From Bacillus sp. FJAT-22090 (GTDB lineage Bacteria > Bacillota > Bacilli > Bacillales_A > Planococcaceae), in assembly GCF_001278755.1 (NCBI RefSeq), contig NZ_CP012601.1:1116001-1180000 (forward strand): a stretch of DNA of 64,000 bases. The letters are read 5' to 3'. Positions 8,890 through 17,831 of this stretch are shown here, one piece after another. Positions within the stretch are counted from its first letter, which is position 1. Each line of letters begins with the position of its first letter. Under the pieces are notes generated by a model. The model was not told the origin of the DNA and searched no databases. It was given only the letters and a program-made list of their open reading frames with translations. Made by a program: the position numbers and the translations under genes.

Positions 8890-9471
8890 ATGGACATGAA
8901 AGATTTTATAGTTTTTTGTAAGAAAGGCAATCCAATTTCAGGAGAGGATAAGGAACTTCACGGTCTATTAACCAAGTGTAGTTATGAAGCCCAAAGGATT
9001 ACTATGAAATTGAATACATCATATCATTCCAAAGAAGAAATAGTGGAGATTTTTAGCGAACTGACATGTAACCAAATTGATTCCTCTTTTATGTGTTTCC
9101 CTCCATTTTATACAGACTTCGGTAAAAATATCACGATTGGAAAAAACGTCTTTTTTAATACAGGGTGTTCATTCCAAGATAGAGGTGGAATTAGTATTGG
9201 AAATGGATCAATGTTAGGTATGAATGTCACGATTGCTACACTTAATCATGGGTTATCATTAGAAACAAGAAACACAACATATCCCTCACCAGTTATAATT
9301 GGCGAAAATGTATGGATTGGTTCAAACGCAACAATTCTACCGGGTGTTACAATAGGGGACAATTCTGTTGTGGCTGCAGGAGCAGTGGTTACTAAGGATG
9401 TTCCAGAAAATGTGGTTGTTGCAGGAGTACCTGCGAAAGTATTAAAAGAAATTAATAAAGGTGATAACTAA
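8890..9471 (+). CDS. Maltose/galactoside O-acetyltransferase-like hexapeptide protein
   Basis: 193 residues of left-handed beta-helix. Hexapeptide repeats run from [19 protein letters not shown] to [17 protein letters not shown], with the catalytic His region [10 protein letters not shown] and the closing [15 protein letters not shown] typical of LacA/Maa/NodL enzymes that acetylate sugar hydroxyls with acetyl-CoA. A GTG at 8878 is in frame, but TAGGTGG at 8874-8880 is better spaced for the ATG at 8890. Sugar substrate unknown. Confidence 0.85.
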   Translation: MDMKDFIVFCKKGNPISGEDKELHGLLTKCSYEAQRITMKLNTSYHSKEEIVEIFSELTCNQIDSSFMCFPPFYTDFGKNITIGKNVFFNTGCSFQDRGGISIGNGSMLGMNVTIATLNHGLSLETRNTTYPSPVIIGENVWIGSNATILPGVTIGDNSVVAAGAVVTKDVPENVVVAGVPAKVLKEINKGDN

Positions 9472-9550
9472 ATTTAGTTTTTAGTATTTTTGATTAATAA
9501 AATCTGTTTCAAATAATGTTCCTTAAGAAGTTACGTCAGGGGTAACTCTT

Positions 9551-9641
9551 TTTGAACTAACAGGTGCTATAGTTAAAGAACATGGGTTGCTTAGGCAACT
9601 CTTTTTCTTATTGAACTAACGAAGCAGTTTAGTTTAACAAG
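9551..9641 (+). repeat. attC-like repeat, type C, complete
   Basis: Left site TTTGAACTAACAGGTGC; middle hairpin GTTGCTTAGGCAAC followed by CTCTTTTTC; right site TTATTGAACTAACGAAGCAG with arm TTTAGTTTAACAAG. Confidence 0.85.
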
Positions 9642-9690
9642 CAAATGGAAAATTAATTTAAAAATGGAACCTCGATTCGTTTCAAACGTA

Positions 9691-9718
9691 TTCAAGTAAA
9701 GAAGTAGGTTAGTTTAAG
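9691..9718 (+). repeat. attC-like repeat, right site only
   Basis: TTCAAGTAAAGAAGTAGG followed by TTAGTTTAAG, 50 bp after a complete copy, with no gene between. It may be the remnant of a unit that lost its gene. Confidence 0.6.
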
Positions 9719-9766
9719 AGTGTTGTATAACTTGTGATCAACTATCGGTGCAGTTAGGGGCAATGT

Positions 9767-10114
9767 ATGAAAACATTTAAAAAAATAATTGAATTCCTAA
9801 ACAGAATGAAAGAAATCGATTTATGGGGAGATAAAATGGAAGATCTATCCTATAAAGAAGAAGAATACATACACAGAGTTTCAACTCAAAATCCCTATGG
9901 GCTTATAGGATTGATTTTGGGTGGAATTGCATTCACTTTCGGACCGCAATACGGCTTTATTCCCGTTATTACTGTTATCTTTTGCATAGTGACCCTATTT
10001 ACTTTTGATAAAGAAAAAGAAGATAATCCTTGGCCTTTCTACTTGGGGATATTACTTTCATTAATCGGCTTTTGTATGTTTATTATCGGAGCGACACACC
10101 AGTTAATTCTCTAA
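9767..10114 (+). CDS. Membrane protein of unknown function
   Basis: 115 residues: a polar N-terminal 45 residues rich in Glu/Lys, then three hydrophobic segments at about 47-62, 63-80 and 90-113. No family recognised. ATG 9767 follows AGGGGC by 7 nt; an alternative ATG at 9836 follows GGGGAG by 5 nt and would give a 92-residue protein starting MEDLSYKEEE. Both are plausible. Single-gene unit. Confidence 0.6.
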   Translation: MKTFKKIIEFLNRMKEIDLWGDKMEDLSYKEEEYIHRVSTQNPYGLIGLILGGIAFTFGPQYGFIPVITVIFCIVTLFTFDKEKEDNPWPFYLGILLSLIGFCMFIIGATHQLIL

Positions 10115-10170
10115 TTATGCAGCGATAATTTATTCCTGAATCTGGCGAAATTGTGGAATAAGCTTCACTT

Positions 10171-10311
10171 TTCTTATTCAACTAACGGGTGCTTTAAGTT
10201 AAACAAGACCATTATAGTGATGGTCTATTTTTATGTCCAAATCATCAGGTAGATTTCAGCTATCCATTGTGAAATGTTACACTTAAACTAAAGAAGCAGA
10301 TTAGTTAAAGA
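10171..10311 (+). repeat. attC-like repeat, type A, complete
   Basis: TTATTCAACTAACGGGTGC; the hairpin arms changed together (GACCATTATAGTGATGGTC); right site CTTAAACTAAAGAAGCAG and ATTAGTTAAAG. Confidence 0.87.
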
Positions 10312-10366
10312 ATTAAATTATATCTTATAAGTAGAACTCAATTAATATAGAAGAGGGGTGATTATA

Positions 10367-10963
10367 ATGATTATTTGGTTAAATGGAGCATTTGGTTCTG
10401 GAAAAACACAGACTTCATACGAATTAGAAAGAAGGATTCCTAATTCCCTTGTCTATGATCCAGAAAATATTGGTTTTTTTATTAAAAGGAATATACCCAA
10501 AGAAATTAGTAAAGGTGATTTCCAAGATTATAGTATCTGGCGAGAGTTAAATTACACTACTTTAAAATACATAGATAGTGAATATGACGGTATTATCATT
10601 GTTCCGATGACCTTAGTAAATCCACAGTATTTTGAGGAAATTGTAGGGAAATTAAGAGATGATGGAGTGATAGTCAATCATTTTGTACTTTGGGCTTCTA
10701 AAGAAACATTACAAAAGAGGTTGCGAAGTAGGGGTGAGAGAAAAAATTCATGGGGTGAAAAACAAATAGATAGATGTATTCAAGGGTTATCAAATGATAT
10801 ATTTAAAAATCGAATAGAAACTGATAAATTGACAGTTGAAAGTGTAGTGGAAACAATTGCATCTATGTTAGACATTCATTTACTCGATGACAAGAGAAAT
10901 AAATTCAAGAAAAGATTGGACAGAATTAAAATACAAATAAAACAGATAAGATTTATAAATTAA
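10367..10963 (+). CDS. tmrB: TmrB-like ATP-binding tunicamycin resistance protein
   Basis: 198 residues. MIIWLNGAFGSGKTQTSYEL contains the Walker A P-loop, and the whole length follows B. subtilis TmrB as I remember it (VYDPENIGF, IIIVPMTLVNPQYFEEI, KNSWGEKQIDRCIQGLS). TmrB binds ATP and tunicamycin and confers resistance to that glycosylation/wall-teichoic inhibitor. GTG 10358 is in frame, but AGAGGGGTG at 10352-10360 and the homologue's N-terminus favour ATG 10367. It is a single-gene unit, a plausible resistance cassette. Confidence 0.88.
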   Translation: MIIWLNGAFGSGKTQTSYELERRIPNSLVYDPENIGFFIKRNIPKEISKGDFQDYSIWRELNYTTLKYIDSEYDGIIIVPMTLVNPQYFEEIVGKLRDDGVIVNHFVLWASKETLQKRLRSRGERKNSWGEKQIDRCIQGLSNDIFKNRIETDKLTVESVVETIASMLDIHLLDDKRNKFKKRLDRIKIQIKQIRFIN

Positions 10964-10972
10964 ATAGGTTAC

Positions 10973-11111
10973 TCTCTTCAACTAACGGGTGCTTGAGTTA
11001 ATCATGACCATCATTTCGATGGTCTATTTTTCATCCGAAAACTCAAGTAGATCTCAGAAATCCATTGTGAAATGTTACACTTAAACTAACGGGGCAGTTT
11101 AGTTAAACAAG
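10973..11111 (+). repeat. attC-like repeat, type A, complete
   Basis: CTCTTCAACTAACGGGTGC and GACCATCATTTCGATGGTC plus T5; right site CTTAAACTAACGGGGCAG then TTTAGTTAAACAAG. It keeps + orientation although the next gene is on the minus strand. 11112-11276 otherwise shows only sequence shared with 13804-13860. Confidence 0.88.
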
Positions 11112-11276
11112 AATTATCGATATTCCATTCTTTTTTATGTCGCATTTGAATTGTGCAGTAAATTAATAAGTTGAAATACCGTATTTTAAGGAAAGAAAAC
11201 TATTAATTTTTCTAAATTAAATAGCCACTCTAAGTTGGCTTTTAAGAATTAATTCACTTTATAATAATTATATATT

Positions 11277-11810
11277 TTATATAACTTTTTTCCCTAACCA
11301 ATGAGCAAATAAAACCAGAGGAATTATAAGAAAACCAAAAGGTAGACTTATAATAATAATCTTCCACGTTATGACTTCATTTACTAACAAAGCTTTATAT
11401 AACACTAAACTGTATGGAAGAATGATTATTAACGACGTTATCGCTCCTGGAGTTATGGAACGGAAAAATATTGCTTGTCCAATATGGGTAAATGCATGGA
11501 TGAAAAAAGTTAATGTTACTGCTGTAAAAAGATAGATATTAGCAAATGCTCCGTGAGTTAAGTATTGGTTGGCCATAATTGTAGAAATGCTAACAAATAA
11601 AAATATAATTAATACTGCAAAAGCAAATTGTGCAGTGGACATGGAAAATTGTTTAACTACTCGATCGGCTAATTTTTTGGGTAATCTTTTGTAAACTTCG
11701 TGTCTATTCTTATTTAGCCAATTTTCTACCATAATAATTTCTTCGAAGTCATGAAAAATAAATAAAATAGGAAACAACCAAATAAGAGTTTGAACATTCC
11801 ATAGATCCAT
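11277..11810 (-). CDS. HXXEE domain-containing membrane protein
   Basis: 177 residues. FHDFEEI near the N-terminus is the defining HxxEE motif, followed by about four membrane segments and a conserved HAFTHIGQA in the middle. The family is uncharacterised, possibly metal-binding in the membrane. An in-frame ATG at 11831 has no ribosome site, whereas AGAGGTAG precedes ATG 11810. The 3' end and flank (11204-11406) are duplicated at 13804-14005. Confidence 0.8.
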   Translation of the reverse strand: MDLWNVQTLIWLFPILFIFHDFEEIIMVENWLNKNRHEVYKRLPKKLADRVVKQFSMSTAQFAFAVLIIFLFVSISTIMANQYLTHGAFANIYLFTAVTLTFFIHAFTHIGQAIFFRSITPGAITSLIIILPYSLVLYKALLVNEVITWKIIIISLPFGFLIIPLVLFAHWLGKKVI

Positions 11811-11923
11811 ACTTCTACCTCTTTCATTCATATTTAGACTTAGTTTAAAATATGCTATTTTATAGCTATTATACCAATCTTTAATAATGTTGTTATATAT
11901 TAAAAGTGCAATTGAAAAAGCTA

Positions 11924-12064
11924 CTTCTTCAACTAGCGGGTGCTTTAGTGAAACAAGACCATCGTTTCGATGGTCTATTTTTATATCTAGATTATCAAGT
12001 AGAATTCGACGGTCCAGTGTGAAATGCTACACTTAAACTAACGTAACAGGATAGTTGAAAAAGG
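11924..12064 (+). repeat. attC-like repeat, type A, complete
   Basis: CTTCTTCAACTAGCGGGTGC; hairpin GACCATCGTTTCGATGGTC; right site CTTAAACTAACGTAACAG with arm ATAGTTGAAAAAGG. Confidence 0.85.
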
Positions 12065-12133
12065 AAATTATGGTTAATAAGGAGAATTAATAACAATCTA
12101 ATTTTCTACTCTCTAGAATAAGGAGTGCTTAAG

Positions 12134-12283
12134 ATAATTAAAATTAAATTATTCCTAAAACAAGATTATCTATTTGAGAAAATATTAGAAACTATAGCAA
12201 CTAATTCAAACATATATCAGGATATCGCAATATATGAAGGTAAAAAAGACGCAGGCGATAATTTTAAAGTTAAAGCTAATTAA
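12134..12283 (+). CDS. Possible small protein without a standard start codon
   Basis: A 49-codon frame fills the unit between repeats at 11924 and 12301: IIKIKLFLKQDYLFEKILE onward to DNFKVKAN and stop. AAGGAG at 12120-12125 lies 8 nt before an ATA codon at 12134 and overlaps a GTG at 12125 in the same frame. Either ATA is used, or an ATG was lost. It resembles no family I know. The coding call rests on position and the ribosome site only. Confidence 0.35.
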   Translation: MIKIKLFLKQDYLFEKILETIATNSNIYQDIAIYEGKKDAGDNFKVKAN

Positions 12284-12300
12284 TGATTTTATTGCTCTAC

Positions 12301-12350
12301 CTTATTCAACTAACGGTTGCTTTAGTTAAATAAGACCATCATTAGGTATT
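12301..12350 (+). repeat. attC-like repeat, type A, truncated
   Basis: Left site CTTATTCAACTAACGGTTGC and the first part of the hairpin (GACCATCATTAGG) remain. The right half is missing before the next gene. Confidence 0.75.
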
Positions 12351-12414
12351 GTTTTTTTATGTAGAAAAGTTAAATAAAATAATCTGAAATAGATGTATTC
12401 GAGGGGGGGTAAGT

Positions 12415-12915
12415 ATGAAAAAATTAAGTTTGTTATTCGTATGTTTATTTTTTCTATTATTAACAGCCTGTAATAATGAAGAACCTTTAATAGAAATTGA
12501 AGTAAAAGTTTCTTCAATCAGTGATGATGAATACAGTAAAGTTGGTGCCACTAAAGATTTAATTGAACCAAAGCAAGAAGATTTTAAGGTACTTGAGTAT
12601 ACATTTAATATGAAACACACAGATGCTGTGACTAATCGACAAATTGAGAGTTTTGAAGATTGGAGAAAAACGCTAAATAGCATAGATGAAATTGACCGTT
12701 ATTGGTATGGAAGTGCTTCATCACAAGATAACGCATCTGAAAACTTTGCGGAATATCAATATAAACTTGTTTATTACGCAAAAGGATTATCTGAAGAGGA
12801 TATTAAGAAAGCGTTTAGTGATGCAAAGCTTACAGTTTCGTGGACTGACAATAATAATGAACAAGAAGAAAAACAATACAAAATAGCGGATTTAATAGAG
12901 TTTAATAACGATTAA
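12415..12915 (+). CDS. Lipoprotein of unknown function
   Basis: 166 residues. A signal peptide MKKLSLLFVCLFFLLLTAC ends in the lipobox LTAC, so the mature protein should be lipid-anchored at Cys19 on the outer face of the membrane. The remainder is acidic (EEDIKKAFSDAKLTVSWTDN). No domain recognised. GAGGGGGGG precedes the ATG. Single-gene unit. Confidence 0.75.
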   Translation: MKKLSLLFVCLFFLLLTACNNEEPLIEIEVKVSSISDDEYSKVGATKDLIEPKQEDFKVLEYTFNMKHTDAVTNRQIESFEDWRKTLNSIDEIDRYWYGSASSQDNASENFAEYQYKLVYYAKGLSEEDIKKAFSDAKLTVSWTDNNNEQEEKQYKIADLIEFNND

Positions 12916-12921
12916 GAAGGT

Positions 12922-13019
12922 CTTATTCTACTAATGGGTGCTTTAGCTGAAGAACACGAGTTGCTTTAGACAGCTCATTTTTTAATATTGAACTAACGCA
13001 GCAGGTTAGTATAACTAGC
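12922..13019 (+). repeat. attC-like repeat, type C, complete
   Basis: TCTTATTCTACTAATGGGTGC, hairpin around GAGTTGCTTTAGACAGCTC, T6, then TTGAACTAACGCAGCAGG and TTAGTATAACTAG. Confidence 0.82.
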
Positions 13020-13107
13020 AGGTATTATTAAAGGGAGGTCGAATAATATAATTTAATGAGTTATTCAAGTAAATGCTAAGTGTTTAAAAGAGAAAGAGGT
13101 GTTGAAC

Positions 13108-13674
13108 GTGAAAAAAGTAAAAGAAAAAAATGAATTTTTGGAATGGGCAAAAGCAATAGGAATTGCTATTTTATTTGCATGTGGTATTCGATTTTTCCTA
13201 TTTACACCTATTGTAGTTGACGGTGCTTCTATGATGCCCACATTTGAGAATGGTGACAGAATAGTAGTGGATAAAATCGGACCAAAATTGATGGAGTATG
13301 AAAGATTTGATGTGATTGTATTTGAAGCAAAAGAAGATACTAATTATATCAAACGTATTATTGGTATTCCTGGTGACCGCATCGCTTATGAAAACGATGA
13401 ACTTTTTATTAATGGTGAGAGGTACGAAGAACACTACTTAGAGGAATATAAAAAAGCTTTGATAGACAATGGTACACTTACAGGAGACTTTACATTAGAA
13501 GAATATTTAGGTGAATTAACTGTGCCAGATGGATACTTTTTTGTACTAGGAGATAATCGTCGTAACAGCACAGATAGCAGAGATCCGAGTGTTGGATTTG
13601 TTTCGAAGGATAAAATATTGGGTACCGCAAAAATTGTATTTTTACCTCTAGATAATTTAAAGATAATAAAATGA
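13108..13674 (+). CDS. Signal peptidase I (SipS type)
   Basis: 188 residues. One N-terminal membrane anchor (about residues 13-32), then the S26 boxes: DGASMMPTF with the nucleophile Ser, YIKRIIGIPGD with the general-base Lys, and FVLGDNRRNSTDSRDPSVGFV. It cleaves Sec signal peptides outside the membrane. In-frame GTG 13099 and TTG 13102 overlap the AAAGAGG ribosome site, so GTG 13108 is preferred. It is one of probably several type I peptidases in the genome. Confidence 0.9.
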   Translation: MKKVKEKNEFLEWAKAIGIAILFACGIRFFLFTPIVVDGASMMPTFENGDRIVVDKIGPKLMEYERFDVIVFEAKEDTNYIKRIIGIPGDRIAYENDELFINGERYEEHYLEEYKKALIDNGTLTGDFTLEEYLGELTVPDGYFFVLGDNRRNSTDSRDPSVGFVSKDKILGTAKIVFLPLDNLKIIK

Positions 13675-13711
13675 TAAAGTGAATTGTAAATGAAATAAGT
13701 TAATTGATGTT

Positions 13712-13803
13712 CCTGTTCAACTAACGGGTGCTTTAGTGAAAAAAGACCATCATTTTGATGGTCTATTTTTACCCCCTAAACAAAAAGTAGATTTTGGCGA
13801 TCA
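13712..13803 (+). repeat. attC-like repeat, type A, right end missing
   Basis: CCTGTTCAACTAACGGGTGC and hairpin GACCATCATTTTGATGGTC are intact. It breaks off after the AAAAAGTAGATT segment, exactly where the duplicated HXXEE flank begins. Confidence 0.82.
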
Positions 13804-14005
13804 AATTTTTCTAAATTTAAAAACCATCTAAGGTGACTTTTAAAACTTAATTCAATTTATAATAATTATATATTTTATATAACTTTTTTCCCTAACCAAT
13901 GAGCAAATAAAACAAGAGGAATTATAAGAAAACCAAAAGGTAGACTTATAATTATAATCTTCCACGTTATGACTTCATTTCCTAACAAAGCTTTATATAA
14001 CACTT
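13804..14005 (-). pseudogene. HXXEE gene fragment (duplicate of 11204-11406)
   Basis: About 202 bp nearly identical to the 3' end and downstream flank of the gene at 11277. It encodes only the last 43 or so residues on the minus strand (through the LPFGFLIIPLVLFAHWLGKK region) and has no start. It is joined to a truncated repeat on the left and to a different gene fragment on the right. Confidence 0.85.
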
Positions 14006-14008
14006 AAT

Positions 14009-14116
14009 GGTTCGTGGTGGGTACTGGGAGCAATTATGGAAGAGACAGTAGGATGGTTAATCATTATCGTAATTCCATATATCCCTAAATTTTGTTTTAA
14101 ATTTCGATTCAATTAA
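14009..14116 (+). pseudogene. C-terminal fragment of a membrane protein
   Basis: A 35-codon open end without start: GSWWVLGAIMEETVGWLI, a hydrophobic stretch and a basic tail KFCFKFRFN before TAA. It begins at the junction with the HXXEE fragment, so it is the tail of a gene whose front was replaced. Family not recognised. Confidence 0.5.
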
Positions 14117-14166
14117 ATCTAAGAAAGAGATTTATCTGGTATTAAGTCGAATTTTATAGTTATGAA

Positions 14167-15621
14167 TCATGGAACAATTTCAAAAACAGTACCTTTGTTA
14201 AAATCAGTCACATTCATAGAGCCATAAACCCCTAAATATAGTCTAGTTTGATCCAGATTTGTTCCTAAGCTAACATAATAAGCTGATTGAGACCCAAAAT
14301 TATAATCGGTTTGAATAACACTAAAATCATTTGGTTTACCATCTGTTCTTAGCCTAGTATAAGCTAAAACCCCTGTAACCGGTGGTTGAGATCCTTCATC
14401 CCGGGCAAAATCGGTAAACACAACGCTGCCCGTTAAATCGGGTATCCCATTCCCCGAATAGGCTTGAACTCCTGTAAGTGCAGTTCCTCCAAACTTATCG
14501 GGTCGGGGATCTTTATGAAAATAACTAGTTAAAGGCTGAAGACGTATGAATGAATTTTTTACTGTATCATTGTAATAAGCAATTGTTTTTTCTTCCAAAG
14601 TCGGATTTGCAGAGCAGCCCCTTATAATCGAAGTAGGAAAAGCACCTTCCCATCCTCGCCAGCCAAAGTTAATAAATCCTTCTTGGTCAGATTCAGATTT
14701 CATTAAAGAAGCTTGAATAAGTTGAGTAACCGGTATTGGTTTATAATGAACGAATGAAAAAATCGACTCTACTAAATCCTGTCCGACATTTCCCACATAT
14801 TTGATATACTGATTATAAAACCTTTGAAATGAAATACCAGGTATATTACGAACCCCTTTGGCAATTACCGTTAGAGTTTCCTGAATAGGTGCGGGAAGTT
14901 CATTAAAACGTGTGACTACGGGTGGATTAGCGATAAATGTATTATTAGCTACATCAATTTCAATTATTTTACCGGCGATTTCCATATCATCCTGGCTTAA
15001 ATTAAATGGATCATAGCCTGATCCACCATCTCCGGTTGTTAATACAAGTTTTCCTGTTTCAGGTGAAAAGTTTAAGCTATTGACACCATTATGATTGAAA
15101 AATGGTCTTCTTAAATTAAGTAATGCCCGCCGTTTTTGAGGTTGACCATTCGATTGTAAAATCCATTCCTCAACTGTATCAATATGATCAAATTGAGTTT
15201 CTCTATTAATCCACTTTAGGTTTAAGGTTCTGGGGTCACACGGATTAGGCTGAAAAAATTCAGGAAGACCATCTTGGCCTCGTCCTGCAGCTTCTGAATT
15301 AGGAAGAGCACCTGGACCTTGTGTGCCAGCTACAGAATAATGAAGATAAAACAGACCGTTATAATGAAATTCGGGATGAAACGCTAGCCCTATCAATCCT
15401 CGTTCATCATATCCACCACCAGAAACACCTAGTTTTATGATCCGCGGGCGAATATCTAAAAAAGTCCTTATAACTCCGTTTCCAATGTAAAAGATCTCTC
15501 CTACCTGGGTTGCAATAAATAATCTTTCAATTGAGTCACCCGGAAGTATTGCTGTTTTTAAAACAGTGGGTAAATTTATATTACTTACAATGGGTCGTAA
15601 ACTAACCTTAACTTTTAACAA
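14167..15621 (-). CDS. PQQ-dependent sugar dehydrogenase-like (GSDH) beta-propeller protein
   Basis: 484 residues of the glucose/sorbosone dehydrogenase fold. RGLIGLAFHPEFHYNGLFYLHYS, NHNGVNSLNFSPETGKLVLTTGDGG and GFINFGWRGWEGAFP are typical of soluble aldose sugar dehydrogenases. No signal peptide is seen, unusual because PQQ enzymes normally act outside the cytoplasm, so the cofactor use is uncertain. Codon use is somewhat GC-richer than neighbours. It lies opposite to the repeats' direction. The 15622-15942 upstream gap shows no gene. Confidence 0.78.
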   Translation of the reverse strand: MLKVKVSLRPIVSNINLPTVLKTAILPGDSIERLFIATQVGEIFYIGNGVIRTFLDIRPRIIKLGVSGGGYDERGLIGLAFHPEFHYNGLFYLHYSVAGTQGPGALPNSEAAGRGQDGLPEFFQPNPCDPRTLNLKWINRETQFDHIDTVEEWILQSNGQPQKRRALLNLRRPFFNHNGVNSLNFSPETGKLVLTTGDGGSGYDPFNLSQDDMEIAGKIIEIDVANNTFIANPPVVTRFNELPAPIQETLTVIAKGVRNIPGISFQRFYNQYIKYVGNVGQDLVESIFSFVHYKPIPVTQLIQASLMKSESDQEGFINFGWRGWEGAFPTSIIRGCSANPTLEEKTIAYYNDTVKNSFIRLQPLTSYFHKDPRPDKFGGTALTGVQAYSGNGIPDLTGSVVFTDFARDEGSQPPVTGVLAYTRLRTDGKPNDFSVIQTDYNFGSQSAYYVSLGTNLDQTRLYLGVYGSMNVTDFNKGTVFEIVP

Positions 15622-15942
15622 CTAACTTTACGCTCCTTCTTATTGTTTTTTTATAAGAATATGATAAGAACTGTTCTATTATTAAATTAGGGCCGGGAAA
15701 TTTTGGGAATATACTTAATAATATAAACATATATAGAACAATCTCTTCGTTGTCTTCTATCATTAAATTGTATGGATTTCGTCTTAACTAAAACCTGTAA
15801 CCAGTATTGAGGAATTGAGGACTTGTATTTAATTGAAATGATAACTGTTTACTCTGAGTTACCACTCGAAATATGAAAGATTTTCTTGTGCCGAAAAGGA
15901 TAAAGCTTATGTGTTTTAAGAAGAGAAGGAGGAACTCATGAA

Positions 15943-16503
15943 TTGTTTAGCGTTTTATCAAATGAATCATACAAGCTCCACCATTATTTTAAAACGTATT
16001 CTTATTCTAAAAAGCTTGTATTAGCCGCCATTTTTTCAGCACTTGCAGCTATCCTGCAGTCAACTGGAAACTTCCTACCAGGGATTGGTTATTTAATCAG
16101 TCCTTTTGCCACTCTCCCTATCTTGATTTGTACTATTATATCTATTCCCTTTGGACTTCAAAGTTACATTTTAACGTTTTTTTTACTGACTCTGATTCAA
16201 CCTGGTGAATCTTTTGTTTTCCCGTTTACAACAGGGATAGTAGGTTTAGGAATTGGAATAGCACTTCTTATTTTAAAAAGGCGAATTTACATCGTAGTTT
16301 TTACGTCTGTATTATTAATGGCTGGAATTTGTTTTCTTCTATATATAGTCCAATTCCCTGTTTTAGGACCAATCGCCAGTACATCTTCTTCATTGAAGGT
16401 TATGGGGTTTATTTATATTTTTTCTTTTGCATATAGCTGGTTATGGGTTGAATTAAGTAAGTTTATCTTCAAGAAATGGTATAAATTGATGGTGGAAAAA
16501 TAA
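15943..16503 (+). CDS. Multi-pass membrane protein, possibly ECF S-component-like
   Basis: 186 residues with five to six hydrophobic segments. The opening KLVLAAIFSALAAILQSTGNFLPG and the run of Gly/Pro-rich membrane loops resemble substrate-binding subunits of ECF vitamin transporters, but I cannot name a family. The frame starts at TTG 15943, 10 nt after AAGGAGG. An ATG at 15938 with better spacing lies in another frame and stops after 28 codons, hinting at a lost base near the start. Confidence 0.5.
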   Translation: MFSVLSNESYKLHHYFKTYSYSKKLVLAAIFSALAAILQSTGNFLPGIGYLISPFATLPILICTIISIPFGLQSYILTFFLLTLIQPGESFVFPFTTGIVGLGIGIALLILKRRIYIVVFTSVLLMAGICFLLYIVQFPVLGPIASTSSSLKVMGFIYIFSFAYSWLWVELSKFIFKKWYKLMVEK

Positions 16504-16635
16504 GTAAGAAGATTGGGCGCATTGTTAGGATAAGAAATGCGCTCTAACTTTGTAAGGTTCATATAGTTTGATAAGATGTTAGTCACAAACGGATTTCATG
16601 TAAAAGCATACTCATATTAGGTTGCTTTTCACTAT

Positions 16636-16738
16636 TCTGTTAACGGCAGCGATTGTTTAACAAGCGTCTCTTATCATATTAAACTAATTGGTGAACAAGG
16701 CCATCATTTCGATGGTCTATTTTTACGTCCAAAGAATG
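16636..16738 (+). repeat. attC-like repeat fragments, right site then type A left part
   Basis: 16636-16664 resembles a right site (GTTAAC, GGCAGC, TTGTTTAACAAG). 16678-16738 is a type A piece with AAACTAAT, the hairpin CCATCATTTCGATGG and T5. The rest of 16504-16961 is unassigned. Confidence 0.6.
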
Positions 16739-16961
16739 GATGGCTAATGTGGCAGCATTCCTGTTTGAAAGATGCTCCGGGACTTGAAAGAAAAAGATCG
16801 TCTAGTATGTTGCTGATTTTATTGATTCCAATAACTTTTTCGGGAACTGCAAAATAGGAGTGGAATTCTAAAAAGAATGAAGCTTGAAGGTGAAATGTGT
16901 CTAGAAAAACTAAAGAACGGGTAAAGAATACATAGTTGAAGCAAATAGGAGGTAATTTCTA

Positions 16962-17399
16962 ATGAAGAATCATGTTGTTGGCGTATACGAAAATGAACAA
17001 CAAGCGGCTGAAGTTGTTGAAGATTTAAAAGAGAAAGGCTATACAACTGAGGAAATTTCAGTTATTGCTAAAAATACAAATGAACTATCTGAAATCACGC
17101 AGGAAGTAAAACCCTCCACTAAGGATGGAGCCTTTGCTGGAGCTGTAACTGGAGGAGCAATTGGTATAGCGGGCGTGATAGCAGGTTTATCCACTGTATT
17201 AATTCCCGGATTTGGCGCTGTGTTGGCTGCAGGTCCAATAATTACAACAATTGGAGGAGCAGTCGTAGGGGCCAACTCTGGCGCTGGCGGATTAAAACAT
17301 GCTCTGATGGAAATTGGAGTCCCAGATGATGAAGCTGAACGCTATTCTAATGACGCTCAAGATGGTAAAATTCTGGTATTTCTTCATCCCAAACAGTGA
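16962..17399 (+). CDS. General stress protein 17M-like (YflT domain) protein
   Basis: 145 residues. The N-terminal half MKNHVVGVYENEQQAAEVVEDLKEKGYTTEEISVIAK is the YflT/17M domain; the middle is a long Gly/Ala-rich hydrophobic stretch (about 55-105) that probably inserts in or contacts membrane; the end resembles the second half of heat-induced YflT relatives. B. subtilis YflT is under SigB. A GGGTAA at 16919 could be a SigB -10, but I find no good -35. TAGGAGG precedes the ATG. Confidence 0.78.
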   Translation: MKNHVVGVYENEQQAAEVVEDLKEKGYTTEEISVIAKNTNELSEITQEVKPSTKDGAFAGAVTGGAIGIAGVIAGLSTVLIPGFGAVLAAGPIITTIGGAVVGANSGAGGLKHALMEIGVPDDEAERYSNDAQDGKILVFLHPKQ

Positions 17400-17577
17400 G
17401 GACGTATTGGGTGGTTAGATGTTTGCATAAATATCACGCAGTGATTTTAGCTAAAAGTCGCTAAATCACTTGATGTAATAGTTTACCTCGGGAATTAACT
17501 CATGATGGACTACAACGTGAGTTTCCAGTTCTTAAGATGTGTGTTCGATTCCTTCCTAGTGTATACGAAAAAGAGTG

Positions 17578-17625
17578 AGTTCCTATGTTTGTATGAGTTT
17601 TGTACAAACATAGGAACTTTTTTTG
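17578..17625 (+). terminator. Strong intrinsic terminator
   Basis: Perfect 16-bp stem AGTTCCTATGTTTGTA / TACAAACATAGGAACT followed by T7. It stands 180 bp after the stress-protein gene. A second hairpin at 17441-17474 (AGTGATTTTAGC / GCTAAATCACT) has no T-run. Confidence 0.88.
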
Positions 17626-17696
17626 TTTGGTTGCTTTAGCAACAAATAAAATTATGAAGATGATTAGAAAAAATAGAGAAAAATGTCATAAAAATA

Positions 17697-17782
17697 TGTT
17701 GGTGCTTTAGTTAAATATTACGGGGTTACTTAGAGAGCCATTTTTTCTTATTGAACTAACGAAGCAGGTTAGTTCATATTAG
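17697..17782 (+). repeat. attC-like repeat, type C
   Basis: GGTGCTTTAGTTAAATA, weak hairpin GGGTTACTTAGAGAGCC, T6, then TTATTGAACTAACGAAGCAG and GTTAGTTCATATTAG. The outer-left arm is lost. Confidence 0.78.
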
Positions 17783-17831
17783 TTGAAGAATAATGAGATA
17801 ATGAATTTAATTTAATTGTGGAGATGATATA

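Noticed and set aside
16897-16924. SigB promoter before the YflT-like gene
   Set aside because: GGGTAA could be a -10 but no GTTT-like -35 lies at the right distance.
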